Counted from the stretch's first letter, positions 33,858 to 42,231 are shown. The stretch: DNA of 60,719 nt from Hyphomicrobiales bacterium (GCA_021730985.1 JAKFYI010000028.1:1-60719), one strand, 5' to 3'. Notes: generated by a model not told the origin, from the letters alone. Translations and numbers: made by a program.

Positions 33858-34826
33858 ATGACGCGTATCCTGTTCGCAGTTCTCGCCACGCTGGCCGGCA
33901 TCGTCACGGCCGCGGCGCAAGCCTACCCGTCGCGGCCTGTGACAATCCTCGTGCCGTTTGCGGCGGGCGGCATCACCGACATCGTAGCGCGCGTGGTCGG
34001 CGAGCGGATGAAGACCTCGCTCGGCCAGCCGGTTGTGATCGAGAATGTCGGCGGCGCAGGCGGCACCATTGCGGTGACGCGTCTGCACCGCTCGCCGCCG
34101 GACGGCTACACTCTGGTGGTCGGGCAATGGACATCTCACGTCGGCGCCGGCGCGATGTTTCCGGTGACGTTCGACTATCTCAATGACTTCCAGCCGATCT
34201 CGATGTTGTCGATCGGCCCGCTTTGGATCATCGCCAACAAGGATTTGCCGCCCAAGGATCTGAGGGAACTGATCCCGTGGCTCAAGGCCAACCCGGCGCG
34301 CGGCGCGACCGGCACCACCGGCATCGGCGGCGGCATCCACATGTGCATGGTGTATTTCCAGAACAACACCGGCACCAAGTTTCCACTGGTGCCCTACAAG
34401 GGCGCAGCGCCCATCATGCAGGACCTGATCGCGGGGCAAATCGACCTATCATGCCCGGAAGCGGGCCAGACGTTGCCGCAATATCGCGCCGGTACGATCA
34501 AGGCTTACGCCGTGTTGCAGAACAAGCGCTGGTTTGCGGCGCCCGATGTGCCGACAATCGATGAGGCCGGGGTTCCTGGGATGCACTTTCCATTCTGGCA
34601 CGGCATGTGGGCGCCGAAAGGCACGCCGAAGGATGTTGTGGGAAAAATCAATGCCGCTGTGAAGGAAGCGTTGGCCGACGAGACAGTCCGCAAGCGTTTC
34701 GCCGACCTCGGTCACGAGGTGGCCGCGGCCGATCAGCAGTCGCCGGCGGCGCTCCAGGCCTTTCACAAGGCCGATATCGAGAAATGGTGGCCGTTGATCA
34801 GGGCGGCGAACGAGCTGCAGAAATGA
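33858..34826 (+). CDS. Bug/TctC-family receptor, tandem array gene 2
   Basis: Receptor of 322 residues with a Sec signal (1-20, ending TAAA) and loop GGITDIVAR (Asp41). It is closest to gene 3: both have a W-T-S-H-V-G-A-G-A segment (QWTSHVGAGA here), VPYKG rather than PYRG, a Cys-Pro-Glu-Ala stretch after ID and an FWHGMWAPKGTPKD block. The ATG at 33858 has TTGGGAAG upstream; an in-frame TTG at 33846 lacks support. It is 28 bases after gene 1 and 37 before gene 3. Confidence 0.92.
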   Translation: MTRILFAVLATLAGIVTAAAQAYPSRPVTILVPFAAGGITDIVARVVGERMKTSLGQPVVIENVGGAGGTIAVTRLHRSPPDGYTLVVGQWTSHVGAGAMFPVTFDYLNDFQPISMLSIGPLWIIANKDLPPKDLRELIPWLKANPARGATGTTGIGGGIHMCMVYFQNNTGTKFPLVPYKGAAPIMQDLIAGQIDLSCPEAGQTLPQYRAGTIKAYAVLQNKRWFAAPDVPTIDEAGVPGMHFPFWHGMWAPKGTPKDVVGKINAAVKEALADETVRKRFADLGHEVAAADQQSPAALQAFHKADIEKWWPLIRAANELQK

Positions 34827-34863
34827 ACCAGCGATCTCAGAACCGCCTTTGGGGAGGTGCGAA

Positions 34864-35838
34864 ATGTTGAGCTTGATCCGGGCTGCGATGGTTGTCGCCG
34901 CTGTTCTGGGAATGGCTGCGGGCGCCGCGGCGCAATCCTATCCGTCGCGGACAGTCACCGTCATCGTGCCGTTCCCCGCGGGTGGTCCGACCGACACGCT
35001 GGCGCGCATCTTCGCGGAATACGCCAAGGGGCCGCTCGGCCAGACCGTGATTGTCGAGAACGTCGCCGGGGCGGGCGCCAGCATCGGCATCGGCCGCGCG
35101 GTGACATCGGCGCCCGATGGCTACACGCTCAGCCTCGGCAACTGGACGAGCCATGTCGGCGCCGGCGCGATCTATCCGGTCAACTGGCACATCCTCAGCG
35201 ATCTCGCCCCGGTGGCGAAGTTCCCGGTCTCGACGCTGATGATCGTCGGCAAGAACGACCTGCCAGCGAACAACATCAAGGAATTGATCGCCTGGATGAA
35301 GGCCAATCCCGGCAAAGCGTCGATCGCCAACGTCGGCAACGGCAGCGGTGCGCACGTCTGCTCGGTGTATTTCAACGAAAAGGTCGGCGTGAGCGGAACG
35401 TTCGTGCCCTACAAAGGCGGCGCGCCGGTGATGCAGGACCTGGTCGGCAATCAGATCGACCTGTTCTGCGCCGAAGCCTCGCAGACCCTGCCGCACGTTC
35501 GCGCCGGTAAAATGAAGGCGTTCGTCACGCTGTCGGAAAAGCGCTGGACGCCGCTGCCGGATGTGCCGACCATGGCCGAGACCGTTTCGGCCGACATCGT
35601 GCTGCCGTTCTGGCACGGCCTGTGGGCACCTAAGAACACGCCGAAGGACGTGGTGCAGAAGATCAATGCGGCGGTGAAGGCCGTGTTTTCCGACCCGGCG
35701 GTGCAAAAGCGCATCGCCGACCTCGGCATGATCATTCCATCGGAAGCAGAATCGACGCCCGAGGCGCTCGCCGCCTATCATAAAGCCGAAGTGGAGAAGT
35801 GGTGGCCGGTCATCAAGGCGGCGGTGAAGCAGAACTGA
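34864..35838 (+). CDS. Bug/TctC-family receptor, tandem array gene 3
   Basis: Receptor of 324 residues. Signal 1-24 (ending AAAQS) and ligand loop GGPTDTLAR (Asp44). It shares with gene 2 NWTSHVGAGA, VPYKGGAPVMQDL, CAEASQTLPH and a GLWAPKNTPKD segment, so the two look like a recent duplicate pair with clear divergence in the second lobe (its MAETVSADIV replaces the common EAGVPG). The ATG at 34864 has GGGGAGGTGCG upstream and is preferred over a start five codons earlier. The tail KWWPVIKAAVKQN is shortened by a few residues compared with the other members. Confidence 0.92.
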   Translation: MLSLIRAAMVVAAVLGMAAGAAAQSYPSRTVTVIVPFPAGGPTDTLARIFAEYAKGPLGQTVIVENVAGAGASIGIGRAVTSAPDGYTLSLGNWTSHVGAGAIYPVNWHILSDLAPVAKFPVSTLMIVGKNDLPANNIKELIAWMKANPGKASIANVGNGSGAHVCSVYFNEKVGVSGTFVPYKGGAPVMQDLVGNQIDLFCAEASQTLPHVRAGKMKAFVTLSEKRWTPLPDVPTMAETVSADIVLPFWHGLWAPKNTPKDVVQKINAAVKAVFSDPAVQKRIADLGMIIPSEAESTPEALAAYHKAEVEKWWPVIKAAVKQN

Positions 35839-35881
35839 CGGCTGCCTCAGAATTCAAAAATAGAAATTGGGAGGAATAAAA

Positions 35882-36853
35882 ATGAAGAAATTGCTCGCCG
35901 CCGTCGCGCTCAGCGCGATCGGGGCCGTGGCTGCTCACGCGCAGGCCTATCCGAACCGTCCGGTCACGATCATCGTGCCGCTGGCGCCTGGCGGATCGAC
36001 CGACACGATCGGACGTATCATGGCGGAGGGTATCCGCCCGCATCTCGGCCAGCCGGTGATCGTGGAAAATTCGCCGGGCGCGGGCGGTAGCACCGGCGTG
36101 ATCCGCGTCGCGCGCTCGACGCCCGACGGCTACACCGTGCAGATCGGGCAGTGGGGCACCAATGTCGCGAGCGGCGCGGTCTACAAGCTGCCGATCGATC
36201 TGCTGACCGACCTTGAACCTGTTGCGCTGATCGCGACCCAGCCGTCGATGATCATTGCCCGGAAGGATTTCCCGGCCAACAGCCTCAAGGAGTTCATCGC
36301 CTACGCCAAGGCCAACCCCGGCAAGGTTTCGTCCGGCAACGCCGGCATCGGCAGTCCGGGCCACGTCTCCGGCGTGTTCTTTCAGAACACCATCGGCGCG
36401 CAGATGATCTTTGTGCCGTATCGCAGCGCCGGTCCCGCCGTGCAAGATCTGCTCGCCGGCAACATCGATTTCATGATGGACACTGCCGCCACCTCCGGCG
36501 GTCATGTGCGCTCCGGCACGCTTAAGGCGTTCGCCATGACGGCGGACAAGCGGTCTCCGGTGATGCCGGATGTCCCGACCACGGACGAGGCGGGCTTGCC
36601 CGGCTTCCGGTTCTACTTCTGGCACGCGTTCTGGGTGCCGAAGGGCACGCCGAAGGACATCATTGCCAAGCTGAACGATGCGACCACGAAGGCGCTGGCC
36701 GATCCGGTGATCCGCAAGCGGCTGCTCGATTCGGGTCAGGAGTTGTTCGGGCCGGAAATGTCGCCACCCGAAGCGCTCGGCAAGTTCCAGAAGGCCGAAA
36801 TCGAGAAATGGTGGCCGGTCATCAACGCGGCCGGGATCAAGGCTGGACAATAA
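35882..36853 (+). CDS. Bug/TctC-family receptor, tandem array gene 4
   Basis: Receptor of 323 residues with signal 1-20 (AAHAQ). The loop is GGSTDTIGR (Asp41), the usual AR being Gly-Arg; the second-lobe segment is VPYRSAGPAVQDL rather than PYRG. A FMMDTAATSGGHV block replaces the Cys- or Ala-rich form of its neighbours, suggesting a distinct pocket. The start is well supported by GGGAGGAATAAAA; the 43-base gap before it is the largest in the array and unusually AT-rich (AATTCAAAAATAGAAATT), so an internal promoter is possible. The tail is KWWPVINAAGIKAGQ. Confidence 0.92.
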   Translation: MKKLLAAVALSAIGAVAAHAQAYPNRPVTIIVPLAPGGSTDTIGRIMAEGIRPHLGQPVIVENSPGAGGSTGVIRVARSTPDGYTVQIGQWGTNVASGAVYKLPIDLLTDLEPVALIATQPSMIIARKDFPANSLKEFIAYAKANPGKVSSGNAGIGSPGHVSGVFFQNTIGAQMIFVPYRSAGPAVQDLLAGNIDFMMDTAATSGGHVRSGTLKAFAMTADKRSPVMPDVPTTDEAGLPGFRFYFWHAFWVPKGTPKDIIAKLNDATTKALADPVIRKRLLDSGQELFGPEMSPPEALGKFQKAEIEKWWPVINAAGIKAGQ

Positions 36854-36883
36854 GTCCGAGATCAATGTTGTGGGAGTGAATCG

Positions 36884-37843
36884 ATGCGGAAGCTGATTGT
36901 TGCCGTGGCGCTTGCCGCGCTCACCGGTTTTGGCGCGCAGGCGCAGACCTATCCGTCGCGCCAGATCACGCTGATCGTGCCGTTCCCTCCCGGCGGCTCG
37001 ACCGACGTGGCGGCGCGCATCATGGCGGAGAAGATGCGGCCGATCCTCGGCCAGCCGGTCATCATCGAAAACGTCGGCGGTGCCGGCGGCAGCATCGCGG
37101 TCGGCCGCCTCGCGCGGGCGCCCGCCGACGGCTACACCATCGACATCGGCCAGTGGGACACCCACGTCGGCAGCATCATCTACAATCTCAATTACGATCT
37201 GCAGAAGGACTTCGACCCGATCGGGCTGATCTCGGTCAATCCGCAGCTCATGGTCGCCAAGAAGAACCTGCCGGCCAACCGGCTCAACGAACTGGTCGCG
37301 TGGATGAAGGCCAATCCGGGTGAGGCCAAGTTCGTCAACCAGAACGCTGCGGCCTACGTCACTGGCGTCATGCTCCAGCAGATGACCGGCACCAAGGCCA
37401 CCTTCATTCCGTATCGCGGCGCGGGTCCGGCAATGACCGATCTGATTTCCGGTCAGGTCGATCTGCTGGTGGTGCAGGGCGCGGTGGCGCTGCCGCAGGT
37501 GCGCGGCGGAACGATCAAGGCGATCGCCAACCTGTCGCCGCAACGCTCCGCGTCGATGCCCGATATCCCGACCTCGGACGAGACCGGCGTGCCCGGCCTC
37601 TACATGTCGGGCTGGTTCGGCTTCTTCGCGCCGAAGGGACTGCCGAAGGATGTGCTCGCCAAGCTCAACGGCGCGATGAGGCAAGCGCTGGCGGATTCCG
37701 CGGTGAAGTCGCGCTTCGCCGAGCTGGGATTAGACGTTGCGTCCGACGAACAGCAGACGCCGGAGGGACTGGCCAAGTTCCAGCAGGCTGAAATCGAGAA
37801 ATGGTGGCCGATCATCAAATCGTCGGGCGCCAAGCCGGAATAG
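36884..37843 (+). CDS. Bug/TctC-family receptor, tandem array gene 5
   Basis: Shortest array receptor, 319 residues. Signal 1-20 (GAQAQ); loop GGSTDVAAR (Asp41). A two-residue gap is seen after QWDTHVGS, where neighbours have GAGA-type residues. LLVVQGAVALPQVRGG replaces the more common DLAANSL/AGQTL form, and the late segment YMSGWFGFFAPKGLPKD differs from the WHG..W pattern of genes 2-4 and 6-9. The tail is KWWPIIKSSGAKPE. The ATG at 36884 has GGGAGTG upstream. It sits 30 bases after gene 4 and 22 before gene 6. Confidence 0.92.
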   Translation: MRKLIVAVALAALTGFGAQAQTYPSRQITLIVPFPPGGSTDVAARIMAEKMRPILGQPVIIENVGGAGGSIAVGRLARAPADGYTIDIGQWDTHVGSIIYNLNYDLQKDFDPIGLISVNPQLMVAKKNLPANRLNELVAWMKANPGEAKFVNQNAAAYVTGVMLQQMTGTKATFIPYRGAGPAMTDLISGQVDLLVVQGAVALPQVRGGTIKAIANLSPQRSASMPDIPTSDETGVPGLYMSGWFGFFAPKGLPKDVLAKLNGAMRQALADSAVKSRFAELGLDVASDEQQTPEGLAKFQQAEIEKWWPIIKSSGAKPE

Positions 37844-37865
37844 CGCATTGCAGCGGAGACGTTGA

Positions 37866-38837
37866 ATGAGAAAGCTGATTGCCGCCCTTGTGTTGGCCGC
37901 GCTCGCCGGCATTGGCGGCGCGCAGGCTCAATCGTTTCCGAACCGGCCGATCACGATGATCGTGCCGTTTCCGGCGGGAGGGTCGACTGGTGCGATGGCG
38001 CGCATTCTGCTGGAGCCAATGCAGACGGTGCTCGGCCAGACGATCGTGATCGAGAACGTCGGCGGCGCCGGCGGCTCGATCGGCGCCGGCCGGGTCGCGC
38101 GTGCCGCGCCCGACGGCTACACGCTCGTGTTCAGCCACATGCAGACCCATGTGCTGAACGGCGCCGTCCTCAGCCTGCCCTATGACGTGGTGACGGATTT
38201 CGAGCCGCTCGCTCTGATCTCGGACACGCCGCAGATCGTCGTGACGCGAACCGCGTTTCCGGCCAACAGCCTGAAAGAGCTGATCGCCTGGCTGAAGGAG
38301 AATCCCAACAAGGGCACGTCCGGCGCGGTCGGCATCGGCGGGCCGAGCGACATCTCGGCCTGGCAGTTCAAGCAGATCACCGGCACCGATTTCCAGTCGG
38401 TGCCCTATCGCGGCGGCGGTCCGCTGCTGGCCGATTTGATCAGCGGCCAGATCGATATCAACTTCGGACAGGCATCGACCTACATCGGCGCCGTTCGCAA
38501 CGGCCAGCTCAAGGCCCTCGCCACCCAGGCCAAGGAGCGCTGGTGGGGCGCGCCCGAAGTGCCCACGGTCGATGAAGCCGGTGTGCCGGGACTCTATGGG
38601 TCGTATTGGCACGGCATGTGGCTGCCCAGGGGAACGCCGAAGGACATCGTCGCCAAGCTGAACGCCGCGGTGATGACGGCACTGGCCGACCCGACGGTTC
38701 AGCAGCGGTTCAAGGATTCCGGTCAGTCCATCTGGCCGAAGAATCAGCAAACCCCCGAAGCACTGGCCGCGTTCCAGAAGGCGGAAATCGACCGCTGGTG
38801 GCCGATCATCAAGGCGTCGGGGATCAAGGCTCAGTAG
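37866..38837 (+). CDS. Bug/TctC-family receptor, tandem array gene 6 (altered ligand loop)
   Basis: Receptor of 323 residues; signal 1-22 (GAQAQ). Its ligand loop reads GGSTGAMAR: Gly42 stands where the other 14 Bug proteins of this window have Asp. It is closest to gene 9 (QTHVLNGA here, QTHVINGA there; both with FGQAS/FGQAA, RWW and a IWPK tail block), and gene 9 keeps the Asp, so the change looks derived. The ATG at 37866 has GCGGAGACG upstream; the gap before it is 22 bases. The tail is RWWPIIKASGIKAQ. Confidence 0.92.
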   Translation: MRKLIAALVLAALAGIGGAQAQSFPNRPITMIVPFPAGGSTGAMARILLEPMQTVLGQTIVIENVGGAGGSIGAGRVARAAPDGYTLVFSHMQTHVLNGAVLSLPYDVVTDFEPLALISDTPQIVVTRTAFPANSLKELIAWLKENPNKGTSGAVGIGGPSDISAWQFKQITGTDFQSVPYRGGGPLLADLISGQIDINFGQASTYIGAVRNGQLKALATQAKERWWGAPEVPTVDEAGVPGLYGSYWHGMWLPRGTPKDIVAKLNAAVMTALADPTVQQRFKDSGQSIWPKNQQTPEALAAFQKAEIDRWWPIIKASGIKAQ

Positions 38838-38852
38838 TTGCGGAGTGCGGGT

Positions 38853-39818
38853 ATGAAAAGGCTGGCCGCCGCTTTGGCTTTCGCCGCGCTGAGTGCCGGA
38901 GCGCAAGCGCAAAGCTATCCGTCGCGGCCGATCACGATGGTGGTGGCGCTGCCGGCCGGTGGCGCGGTCGATGCGCTGGCGCGCGTTATGGCCGAGCACA
39001 TGCGCGGCACCCTCGGGCAGACCGTTGTGGTGGAGAACATGGGCGGCGCGGGGGGGACGATATCAATCAACCGCGTGGTGCGCTCGCAGCCTGATGGCCA
39101 CACGCTCGGCATGGGCACGCTCGGCCAGTACGTGATCTCGGGCGCGGTCTATCCGCTGCAGTTCGACATGCTGGCGGACCTTTCGCCGGTCGTGCTGTTG
39201 CCGAACGTGCCGTACTGGCTGGTGGCGCGGAAGAACCTGCCGCCGAATTCGCTCAAGGAACTTGTGGCCTGGCTCAAGGCCAATCCCGACAAGGCATCGG
39301 CGACATCGGTCGGCACCGCCAGCATGGCGCGATTCTGCGGCATGGGCTTCCAGCAGGCGACCGGCACCAGCTTCCAGTTCGTGCCGTATCGCGGCGGCGC
39401 GCCGGCGCTGAACGATCTGGTGGCGGGTCAGGTCGATCTGTCGTGCGATCTCGCGGCCAATTCGCTGGCGCAATACCGCACCGGCAACATCAAGGCCTAC
39501 GCGGTGATGACAAAGTCGCGCTGGTTCGTCGCGCCGGATGTGCCGACCGCCGAGGAAGCGGGCGTGCCCGGCCTGTTCTACAGCACATGGCACGGCATCT
39601 GGGCGCCGAAAGGCACGCCCGCCGACGTGGTCGCCAGGATCAACGCCGCGGCCAACGCGGCGATGGTCGATCCGGAGGTGCAGAAGCGCATCGCGGGCCT
39701 CGGCATGGATTTGCCGCCGAAGGATCGGGCGACGCCTTCGGCGTTTGCCGCGTTCCACAAATCGGAAGTCGAGAAGTGGTACCCGATCGTCAAGGCGGCA
39801 GGCGTCAAGCCGGAGTGA
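38853..39818 (+). CDS. Bug/TctC-family receptor, tandem array gene 7
   Basis: Receptor of 321 residues; signal 1-20 (GAQAQ). Loop GGAVDALAR (Asp40). It pairs with gene 8: both have ENMGGAGGT, YW near residue 120, DLxCDLAANSL, a GNIKAYAVM block and PDVPTAEEAGVP. The tail is KWYPIVKAAGVKPE, with Tyr in place of the second Trp. The ATG at 38853 follows GCGGAGTG and is preferred over the GTG-like frame start 15 bases before, which would begin directly after the gene 6 stop. Gene 8 follows after only eight bases. Confidence 0.92.
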   Translation: MKRLAAALAFAALSAGAQAQSYPSRPITMVVALPAGGAVDALARVMAEHMRGTLGQTVVVENMGGAGGTISINRVVRSQPDGHTLGMGTLGQYVISGAVYPLQFDMLADLSPVVLLPNVPYWLVARKNLPPNSLKELVAWLKANPDKASATSVGTASMARFCGMGFQQATGTSFQFVPYRGGAPALNDLVAGQVDLSCDLAANSLAQYRTGNIKAYAVMTKSRWFVAPDVPTAEEAGVPGLFYSTWHGIWAPKGTPADVVARINAAANAAMVDPEVQKRIAGLGMDLPPKDRATPSAFAAFHKSEVEKWYPIVKAAGVKPE

Positions 39819-39826
39819 GCGTGAGC

Positions 39827-40789
39827 ATGGTGAGATGGCTTGCGGCGCTGCTGTCCGGAATGCTGCTCGGCAGCGCCGCCGCGCATGCGCAGACCTTTCC
39901 GTCGAAGCCGATCACCGTTGTGGTGCCGCTTGCGGCGGGCGGCGCGGTGGATGGCATGGTGCGCATGTTGATCGAGCCGATGCGCGCCGCGCTCGGTCAG
40001 CCGATCCTGGTGGAGAACATGGGCGGCGCGGGCGGCACCATCGGCATCGCCCGCGTCGCGCGGGCCGCGCCCGATGGCGCCACGATCAGCATCGGCACTT
40101 GGGGCACACATATCGCCAACAACGCAATTTATTCGCCGCCCTACGACATCGTGCGCGATTTCGAGCCGGTGGCGCTGTTGCCGAGCGTTCCGTACTGGAT
40201 TGTCGGCAAGAAGGACCTGCCGCCCAACAATCTCAAGGATCTCGTCGCTTGGCTGAAGGTCAACAAGGCCTCCGCCGGCACCGTCGGTTCGGGCGGCGGT
40301 GCGACCGTGTGCAGCCGCTACTTCCAGACGGCGACCGGCACCGACTATCAGCTCATTCCCTATCGTGGCGGCGCGCCGGCGCTGCAGGACCTCGTGGCGG
40401 GTCAGATCGACCTAATGTGCGATCTCGCCGCCAACTCTTTGCCGCAGGTCAAGAGCGGCAACATCAAAGCTTACGCGGTGATGTCGAAGACGCGCTGGTC
40501 AGGTGCCCCCGATGTGCCGACCGCCGAAGAAGCGGGCGTGCCGGTGCAGGTCATCACCTGGCATGGCGCCTGGGCGCCGAAGGGCACGCCGAGGGACGTG
40601 GTCGCGAAGCTGAACGCCGCCATCGTTGGCGCAATGGCCGATCCGGCCACGGCTCAGAAGCTGGCCGGTCTCGGGATGGAATTGCCGCCGTCAGACCAGC
40701 GCACCCCGGAGGCATTCGGGGCCTACGTCAAGGCGGAGGCCGACAAGTGGTGGCCGATCATCAAGGCCGCCGGCATCAGGGCGCAATGA
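39827..40789 (+). CDS. Bug/TctC-family receptor, tandem array gene 8
   Basis: Receptor of 320 residues; signal 1-22 (AAHAQ). The loop GGAVDGMVR keeps Asp42 but changes the AR to VR. Sister of gene 7 by ENMGGAGGT, CDLAANSL and TAEEAGVP. The ribosome site is weak (GAGCGTGAG), and the start is only eight bases after the gene 7 stop, so translation probably depends on termination of gene 7. GTG codons just upstream are alternatives. The open frame before 39827 is a shadow of gene 7. Tail KWWPIIKAAGIRAQ. Confidence 0.9.
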   Translation: MVRWLAALLSGMLLGSAAAHAQTFPSKPITVVVPLAAGGAVDGMVRMLIEPMRAALGQPILVENMGGAGGTIGIARVARAAPDGATISIGTWGTHIANNAIYSPPYDIVRDFEPVALLPSVPYWIVGKKDLPPNNLKDLVAWLKVNKASAGTVGSGGGATVCSRYFQTATGTDYQLIPYRGGAPALQDLVAGQIDLMCDLAANSLPQVKSGNIKAYAVMSKTRWSGAPDVPTAEEAGVPVQVITWHGAWAPKGTPRDVVAKLNAAIVGAMADPATAQKLAGLGMELPPSDQRTPEAFGAYVKAEADKWWPIIKAAGIRAQ

Positions 40790-40806
40790 AGACAGGGAGC
40801 AGGAAC

Positions 40807-41778
40807 ATGCGGACGTTGCTGGTTGCCATTGCGCTGTCTGTGCTCGCCGGAGTTTCGGCAGCGCTGGCGCAAGCCTATCCGTCGAGACCGGTGACGTTGA
40901 TCGTGCCGTATCCGGCGGGCGGCCCGTCGGATACGCTGGCGCGTGTGCTGGTGGAGCAGCTCAAGACGACGTTGGGCCAACCGGTCATCATCGAGAACGT
41001 CACCGGCGCGGGCGGCAGCATCGGCGCCGGCCGCGTCGCCCGCTCCGCGCCCGACGGCTATACGCTCGCGCTCGGCCATGTGCAGACCCACGTCATCAAT
41101 GGCGCGACGCTGGAATTGCCTTACAACGTCGTGAACGATTTCGAGCCGGTGACGCTGATCGCCGACACGCCGCAATGGATCGCGGCGCGCGCCAATTTTC
41201 CCGCCGGTAGCCTCAAGGAAACCGTGGCGTGGATGAAAGCCAATCCGGGCAAGGCCACGGCCGGGACGGTGGGCGTCGGCGGGCCGACCGATATCGCCGC
41301 GATCTACTTCCAGAGGCACACGGGCACCACGTTCCAATTCGTGCCGTACCGCGGCGGCGCGCCGCTCATCCAGGATTTAATCGCAGGCCAGATCGATCTG
41401 ACGTTCGGCCAGGCCGCGAATTACCTCAATCCGGTGCGCGCGGGTCAGCTCAAGGCGTTCGCCGTGCTCTCGAACAAGCGGTGGTGGGCATCGCCCGATA
41501 CGCCGACCATCGACGAAGCGGGTGGGCCGGATCTCTACTCGTCATTCTGGCACGGACTCTGGGTGGCGAAGGGTACGCCGAAGGACATCGTTGCCAAGAT
41601 CAACACAGCGATCTCGCAGGCGCTTGACGATCCCGGTCTGAAGAAGCGCTTCACCGATATCGGTCAGGACATCTGGCCGAAAGAGCAGCAGAATCCGGCG
41701 GCGCTGGCCGCGCAGCAGAAAGCTCAGATCGAGAAGTGGTGGCCGATCATCAAGGCGGCCGGCATCAAGGCGCAATGA
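40807..41778 (+). CDS. Bug/TctC-family receptor, tandem array gene 9
   Basis: Last receptor of the tight array, 323 residues; signal 1-22 (AALAQ). Loop GGPSDTLAR (Asp42), ENVTGAGG. Sister of gene 6 (QTHVINGA, FGQAAN, KRWWASPDTP, IWPKEQQ), yet its Asp is intact. The ATG at 40807 has CAGGGAGCAGG upstream. Five bases after the stop a 14/15-bp hairpin begins (41783-41817), marking the likely end of the transcription unit. Tail KWWPIIKAAGIKAQ, identical in its last 14 residues to gene 8 except one position. Confidence 0.92.
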   Translation: MRTLLVAIALSVLAGVSAALAQAYPSRPVTLIVPYPAGGPSDTLARVLVEQLKTTLGQPVIIENVTGAGGSIGAGRVARSAPDGYTLALGHVQTHVINGATLELPYNVVNDFEPVTLIADTPQWIAARANFPAGSLKETVAWMKANPGKATAGTVGVGGPTDIAAIYFQRHTGTTFQFVPYRGGAPLIQDLIAGQIDLTFGQAANYLNPVRAGQLKAFAVLSNKRWWASPDTPTIDEAGGPDLYSSFWHGLWVAKGTPKDIVAKINTAISQALDDPGLKKRFTDIGQDIWPKEQQNPAALAAQQKAQIEKWWPIIKAAGIKAQ

Positions 41779-41782
41779 AAGA

Positions 41783-41817
41783 CTTCTGGACACCGGCAAC
41801 AGGCCGGCGTCCAGAAG
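41783..41817 (+). terminator. Hairpin at the end of the nine-gene Bug array
   Basis: CTTCTGGACACCGGC (41783-41797) pairs with GCCGGCGTCCAGAAG (41803-41817) at 14 of 15 positions, with a 5-base loop, starting four bases after the array gene 9 stop. There is no T-run, so it may act as a Rho-assisted terminator or protect the 3' end. Confidence 0.55.
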
Positions 41818-41904
41818 CGTTGGGGATAATTCGAACTGCAACGGGGATGCAACGACGCTTTCACCCGACACGTACGCGGCAAGACGCTTCCAGCGCGGCC
41901 AAAC

Positions 41905-42048
41905 TCACATCGCGGCGCGCGCGATACCGAACGAAACGACCGTGAACGCAAATGCAACCGACAAGGCGAGTGCAAGCGTGGTGGCAACAAACGCAAAATC
42001 TGCGAACGCATGACGCTTACGGGACTGTTCGATCAATTCTTGAGTCAT
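41905..42048 (-). CDS. Small 47-residue membrane protein
   Basis: Short gene, antisense to the Bug genes and placed between array gene 9 and gene 10. The first 15 residues are polar and charged (MTQELIEQSRKRHAF), then one strongly hydrophobic helix (about 17-41) and a basic-Ala tail. It has the look of small one-helix proteins conserved in Rhizobiales, but I cannot name a family. The ATG at 42048 has AAGGCACG upstream. A CtrA-type site lies 120-135 bases upstream of it. The open frame continuing leftward from here through Bug gene 10 is not real. Confidence 0.5.
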   Translation of the reverse strand: MTQELIEQSRKRHAFADFAFVATTLALALSVAFAFTVVSFGIARAAM

Positions 42049-42167
42049 CGGGGCGTGCCTTAAAAACGAATCAGCGTTGAGACTGAATCTGGTGGTGGAT
42101 GCGGGCTTCGATTCGGCTGGATTGCGGCGGCGCCATTGGCGAACCGCGGCAAAACCGTGGCGCAGGG

Positions 42168-42182
42168 TTAACAGAAGGTTAA
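42168..42182. promoter_or_regulatory. Candidate CtrA box (TTAA-N7-TTAA)
   Basis: TTAACAGAAGGTTAAC matches the alphaproteobacterial CtrA consensus TTAA-N7-TTAA exactly. It lies in the divergent gap between the 47-residue membrane protein gene and Bug gene 10, 50 bases before the latter's ATG. Whether CtrA controls either gene is inference. Confidence 0.5.
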
Positions 42183-42231
42183 CGCCTGCTATTCTGGGCG
42201 GATAAAGAACAAGTGTTGCGGGGAGGACACG

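Noticed and set aside
35813..37684. 623-codon antisense open frame across Bug array genes 3-5
   Set aside because: It spans several real genes on the other strand, is Arg/Asp/Gly-rich shadow sequence without domains, and has no ribosome site. High-GC codon bias keeps such frames open.
32852..41778. Array as an assembly artefact of repeated copies
   Set aside because: Each gene differs along its whole length, including lobe 2 and gap sequences, so no collapsed or duplicated contig is indicated.
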